A DNA stretch of 64,000 nt from Loxodes magnus (taxonomy: Eukaryota > Ciliophora > Karyorelictea > Loxodida > Loxodidae), in contig CAMPDV010000103.1 in the NCBI GenBank assembly GCA_946699065.1, forward strand, positions 496,001-560,000. The letters run 5' to 3'. The notes beneath the pieces are model-generated. The model had not been told where the DNA came from. It saw nothing but the letters and a program-made list of their open reading frames with translations, and did no database searches. The position numbers and the translations under genes were made by a program. Below, one piece after another: positions 60,968-64,000 of this stretch. Numbering within the stretch: position 1 is the stretch's first letter; every line of letters begins with the position of its first letter.

Positions 60968-62948
60968 TCACCTTTTATAAGAATAAAAACTTTACTTGTA
61001 GACTTTAAATGTAAAACACTATTCTGATTTAAAAATTTAAAAATAAGGTTAAAAAATACTGCAACTGCATTGCTAACGGTCCTTTTTATTATCTTCCTGA
61101 ATAATAACTTACATTGTTTAAATTTCTCTAATCATTGCTTTTATCCTTTTATTAATCTATTTGAACATTCAAATTTTTATTTTGCTATTCTAGTTTTTAA
61201 ACTTTATTATTTAGTTCTTTCACTTGATCCTATAGTTTGGTATTTTCTTCATTTTATTTGATTTTTAGTTCTTCATTTTATTTGATTTTTAGTTCTTAAT
61301 TTTACTTTGTTAAATTTTATATCTATTATCCTAAGACATTCGTTAAATTTTATTAATAATTTATTTACTAAGTTTGTATCTTATTTTATTGATTAAGTTT
61401 TTCTTATTCTTGCATAAATTTCTATTTCTCATTGTCTAGACTTTGTATTTAATTTTTAAGTACTTAAATTTCTTCTTCCATTTGCTTGCTTTATATTAAA
61501 TTCTTTCTTAATTCTTCTTCAGCCATTTATAAGTTTTGTAAAGCTACATTCTTTTCATTCAGTAGACTAGTTATCTAATTATTCGTCGATTCGCTAATTT
61601 ACTTTTCTTTTTCTTGGCATTCCTATTCTTTTTATTTTACTACTTCCTATTACTAATTAATCTAAATTTCTTACTCATTTATCTTTTACAAAAGCTGCTA
61701 ATAGTTATTATTAAACTAAGCTAAGTAATTATTAATATAGTTATTCTAACTAGTTAATTTACTTATTTATTCCTAGAAACTTATTTCATTCTAGCTATAT
61801 TATTTTTTTTCTTGAATTAGCTTATTGTTTATTTCTTTTTATTGCTATATCTCATCTTGCAAAATTTTAGTATCTTGATTAAACTGTTGTTGGCCTTATG
61901 AGTTTCTAGTTTGTTGGGTTTGTATTATGTTTTATGATGGCTCTTAGTTGTAACTATTTGGATTTTGTTATCTTGAATTTTAGATCCCTTAACTTCGATT
62001 CTGTAATTTTAAACTTTCTTAATAAATTTGAGCTTGCTAATTATCTAAATTTTATTTATTTTCTGGCTATTGAATGTTTTCTTACAAATTGGTTGATTTG
62101 AAAGACTGAGGATTAAATAAGTTCTAATTCTGGATGTCATATGCAATTTAATTTTAATTTTAGTTTACGTCTGGATTTAAAACTTATTAGCTGCTATACA
62201 TTTGTGTGGATTATACTTAGAGCTGATTTGATGTTTAAGGATACTAGTGAAAGATCATAAAATAGTTATTATTTTACTCTTAAGTGTTACTTATTTCTTC
62301 CAAATACTTTTCCTTCAATTCGTAAATTATTCCAGGTTTTCTTTACTTATAAAAATCATTTACTGATTAAGGATTGTGCTTATAAATTTCAGCTAATTTT
62401 CCTAAAATCTGAATCTCACTTTCACTCACTGCCTGATCTTTTGTTATTTTATTCTGATCTCTATTTAAAAAAGCTAAATACTGAAGAAGCTTTGATTAGA
62501 ACTCATCCAGTTACTTCATTCTTTAGCATTGCTATTCTAAAGCTTCTAAACTTTGCTTATAATTAGCATCTTTTGATTATATTTTAAGATTTCTATCTAA
62601 AACATCTAAGTTTCATTAGATTTATTTAACAAAGTCATAGTCAGATCTGACTTCTAATATTTTACCAATCCTTTCTCTTTCTCTTATTTCTTGAATGATG
62701 TAGAATATTTGCTAAGATTTCTCATTCAAATCTTCTAAATCAGACCTTGTAATTTTACTAAGCTCAGATTTGTTTTAAGTTATTCTATAGACAATATTAA
62801 TAATTCTAATTTCAATCACCTGATAGACTTAATATTTAATTTGAGCATTCTTGCACAACGTAACTGCTTTTTAAAGCTCAAATAAACTATAACTAAATTT
62901 ATCATTTTGGTCGTCTATCTATTAGCTTTACTAAAGTTCTTATGACAT
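60968..62948 (-). CDS. Coiled-coil protein, paralogue of 23175-26121
   Basis: ATG 62948 (MSQELQQSQQIDDQNDKFSY) to TGA 60970-60968, with a 16-nt intron near the 3' end (61112-61097, GTAAGTTATTATTCAG), encodes 654 residues. Residues 1-220 match the N-terminal domain of the 23175-26121 protein block by block (LQKAVTLCKN, NIVYRI, ITRSDLEDLN, YDFVKQIQWNLDVLDR, MKQLDEFQSKLLQ, KLAEIYKHNP, KPGIIYELKEKYLEE). It lacks that protein's acidic linker and has a shorter Gln-rich middle and coiled coil (about 300-620). The last 30 residues after the intron are Cys-containing and less certain. Its function is unknown; a scaffold role is inferred from the coiled coil. Confidence 0.87.
61247..61294. repeat. 24-bp tandem repeat, two copies, in frame
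   Basis: Two perfect 24-bp copies (61247-61270, 61271-61294) in the coiled-coil gene on the minus strand. They repeat eight residues (KQNEELKI), about one heptad-plus-one of the coiled coil. Confidence 0.85.
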
Positions 62949-64000
62949 ATTTAATGTTGTGGATAGCAAATTTGCTTAGTTACATTTAAATAAAGTTATA
63001 AAATAATTTAATTATGATCAAACTTTCTAGTTCTTCTTACTTTATCATCTGCTTACTCTTTCTGTTTATACCATAGCTAAATTATGTTCTTAATCTGCTA
63101 TTTTCTTGATTAAGATTTGCTAAATACAAACTTTAGGGTTCTACTATTACTTGCCTCTTATAGAGTTGAAGGATTTTAGCTGTATATTCTTATTATACTT
63201 AGTTAGTTATATATACCAGCCTTAGTGATTAAAATAGCTATGAATTAATAAATAAGCTGAATAGAAAGGCAGAGAACGTATTGATAAGCTCTTAAATACA
63301 TCTTAGTACTCTAAGTATATTAAGCAACTCATATCTATCTTATTTTTATTCAGCTTTAAGTGCTACTATATCCCTAGCTGTACAATACAAGCTAGCAAAG
63401 CTAAGGCTAAATAAAAATAAAGAAGATCATATTGAAGAAGCTTAGGAAAGAAGTGCCTAATTAAATATAGCACTTAAATGTTTAGAATAGCTCTTTATTC
63501 TTACAAATAGATTAATCTAAGCTGTATAAATAAGCAGTACATATTGAATTCAAATAGGGAAGGAATATATAGCTAGGTAGAATCTAATTATATCAGGGCT
63601 AAGTTAAGATTATAAAAGTATATTATAAGTTAGTACTTGATACTTTGGAATTATGCTTTTATATTAGATTAATATGAATAGAAACTTTTTTAAAGTTCGG
63701 TATAATTATAGAAAGAGTTTAGAATAATTAAGCATAAAATTAGGCTTAGTAGTATTCTACTTGGAGAAAGAAGAAATTATTGATTATAAAGCATTTCAAA
63801 TGTATGTAAAATGAGTTACTTTCTTTTTTTTTATTTCAAACACCTAAAAAGAAAATTATAGAGAAGGTCGGGGCTTAGTACATAACTTTTTGAGTAGGTT
63901 GGATCGTAATGATACATGCTAGCAATCTAACTAATTAAAATTTAAAATCTCTCAGACTTGCAAAAGTTTAAGAAATATGGAATCTATTAGAAATTATTTC
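62949..64000. other. AT-rich stretch to the right edge
   Basis: About 1 kb upstream of the 62948 gene. No supported gene. The last 150 bases (63860-63930) are a little richer in G+C and might begin another gene beyond the window. Confidence 0.35.

Noticed and set aside
63841..63930. G+C-richer patch near the right edge as a possible tRNA
   Set aside because: No cloverleaf could be drawn (no matching acceptor and T arms).
1..64000. CRISPR arrays, insertion sequences, ribosomal RNA, telomeric repeats
   Set aside because: None seen. No spaced direct repeats, transposase motifs, conserved rRNA cores or tandem G-rich telomere units were found by reading either strand.

Overview
This window reads as macronuclear DNA of a ciliate, most likely a karyorelictean such as a Loxodes relative. 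Nearly every recognisable protein family is readable only if TAA and TAG mean glutamine and TGA means tryptophan inside genes, and the genes then end at a TGA. Examples are the TM9 protein ending in K-N-D-TGA, the SR splicing factor ending in RSRS-TGA, and the polycystin channel, where in-frame TGA falls at conserved tryptophans. This matches the ambiguous code known from karyorelicts. Introns are rare and very short (mostly 16-23 nt, also 29 and 58 nt; GTAAG...AG). Base composition is very AT-rich, and open frames are nearly unlimited, so weak ORFs cannot be trusted.

Layout, left to right. 1-668: a gene running off the left edge (minus). 2143-3036: two CBM20 domains plus a cut-off 14-3-3-like start (minus). 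4272-4344: tRNA-Lys. 5385-17731: three minus-strand genes, namely a 361-aa unknown, an NBR1-like PB1/FW protein and a 2784-aa intronless protein kinase. 19160-22024: a second NBR1-like gene (plus) whose stop nearly touches that of a convergent gene. 22278-26121: an SR splicing factor and a long coiled-coil protein (plus). 27657-27877: tRNA-Ala and a second tRNA-Lys. 29097-34473: an NT-C2-like coiled protein, a broken-looking Rab-type GTPase and an EF-hand-like protein. 36908-41910: a TM9SF/nonaspanin, a zinc-binding/coiled-coil/SPRY-like protein and a small neighbour (minus). 43373-47974: a double polycystin channel (plus). 49842-53986: RING-RING-coiled coil-otubain-RING (minus). 55654-62948: an F-box/LRR protein, a RING/coiled-coil paralogue and a paralogue of the 23175-26121 coiled-coil protein (all minus).

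Ubiquitin signalling and selective autophagy are strikingly common: two NBR1-like receptors, an OTU deubiquitinase fused to RING domains, a related RING/coiled-coil protein, a B-box-like/SPRY-like protein and an F-box/LRR protein. Whether they act together is inference. Two paralogue pairs (23175-26121 with 60968-62948, and the N-terminus of 49842-53986 with 58182-59584) show local or segmental duplication. Between genes lie AT-rich stretches of 0.6-2 kb in which I see little beyond weak, unprovable ORFs.
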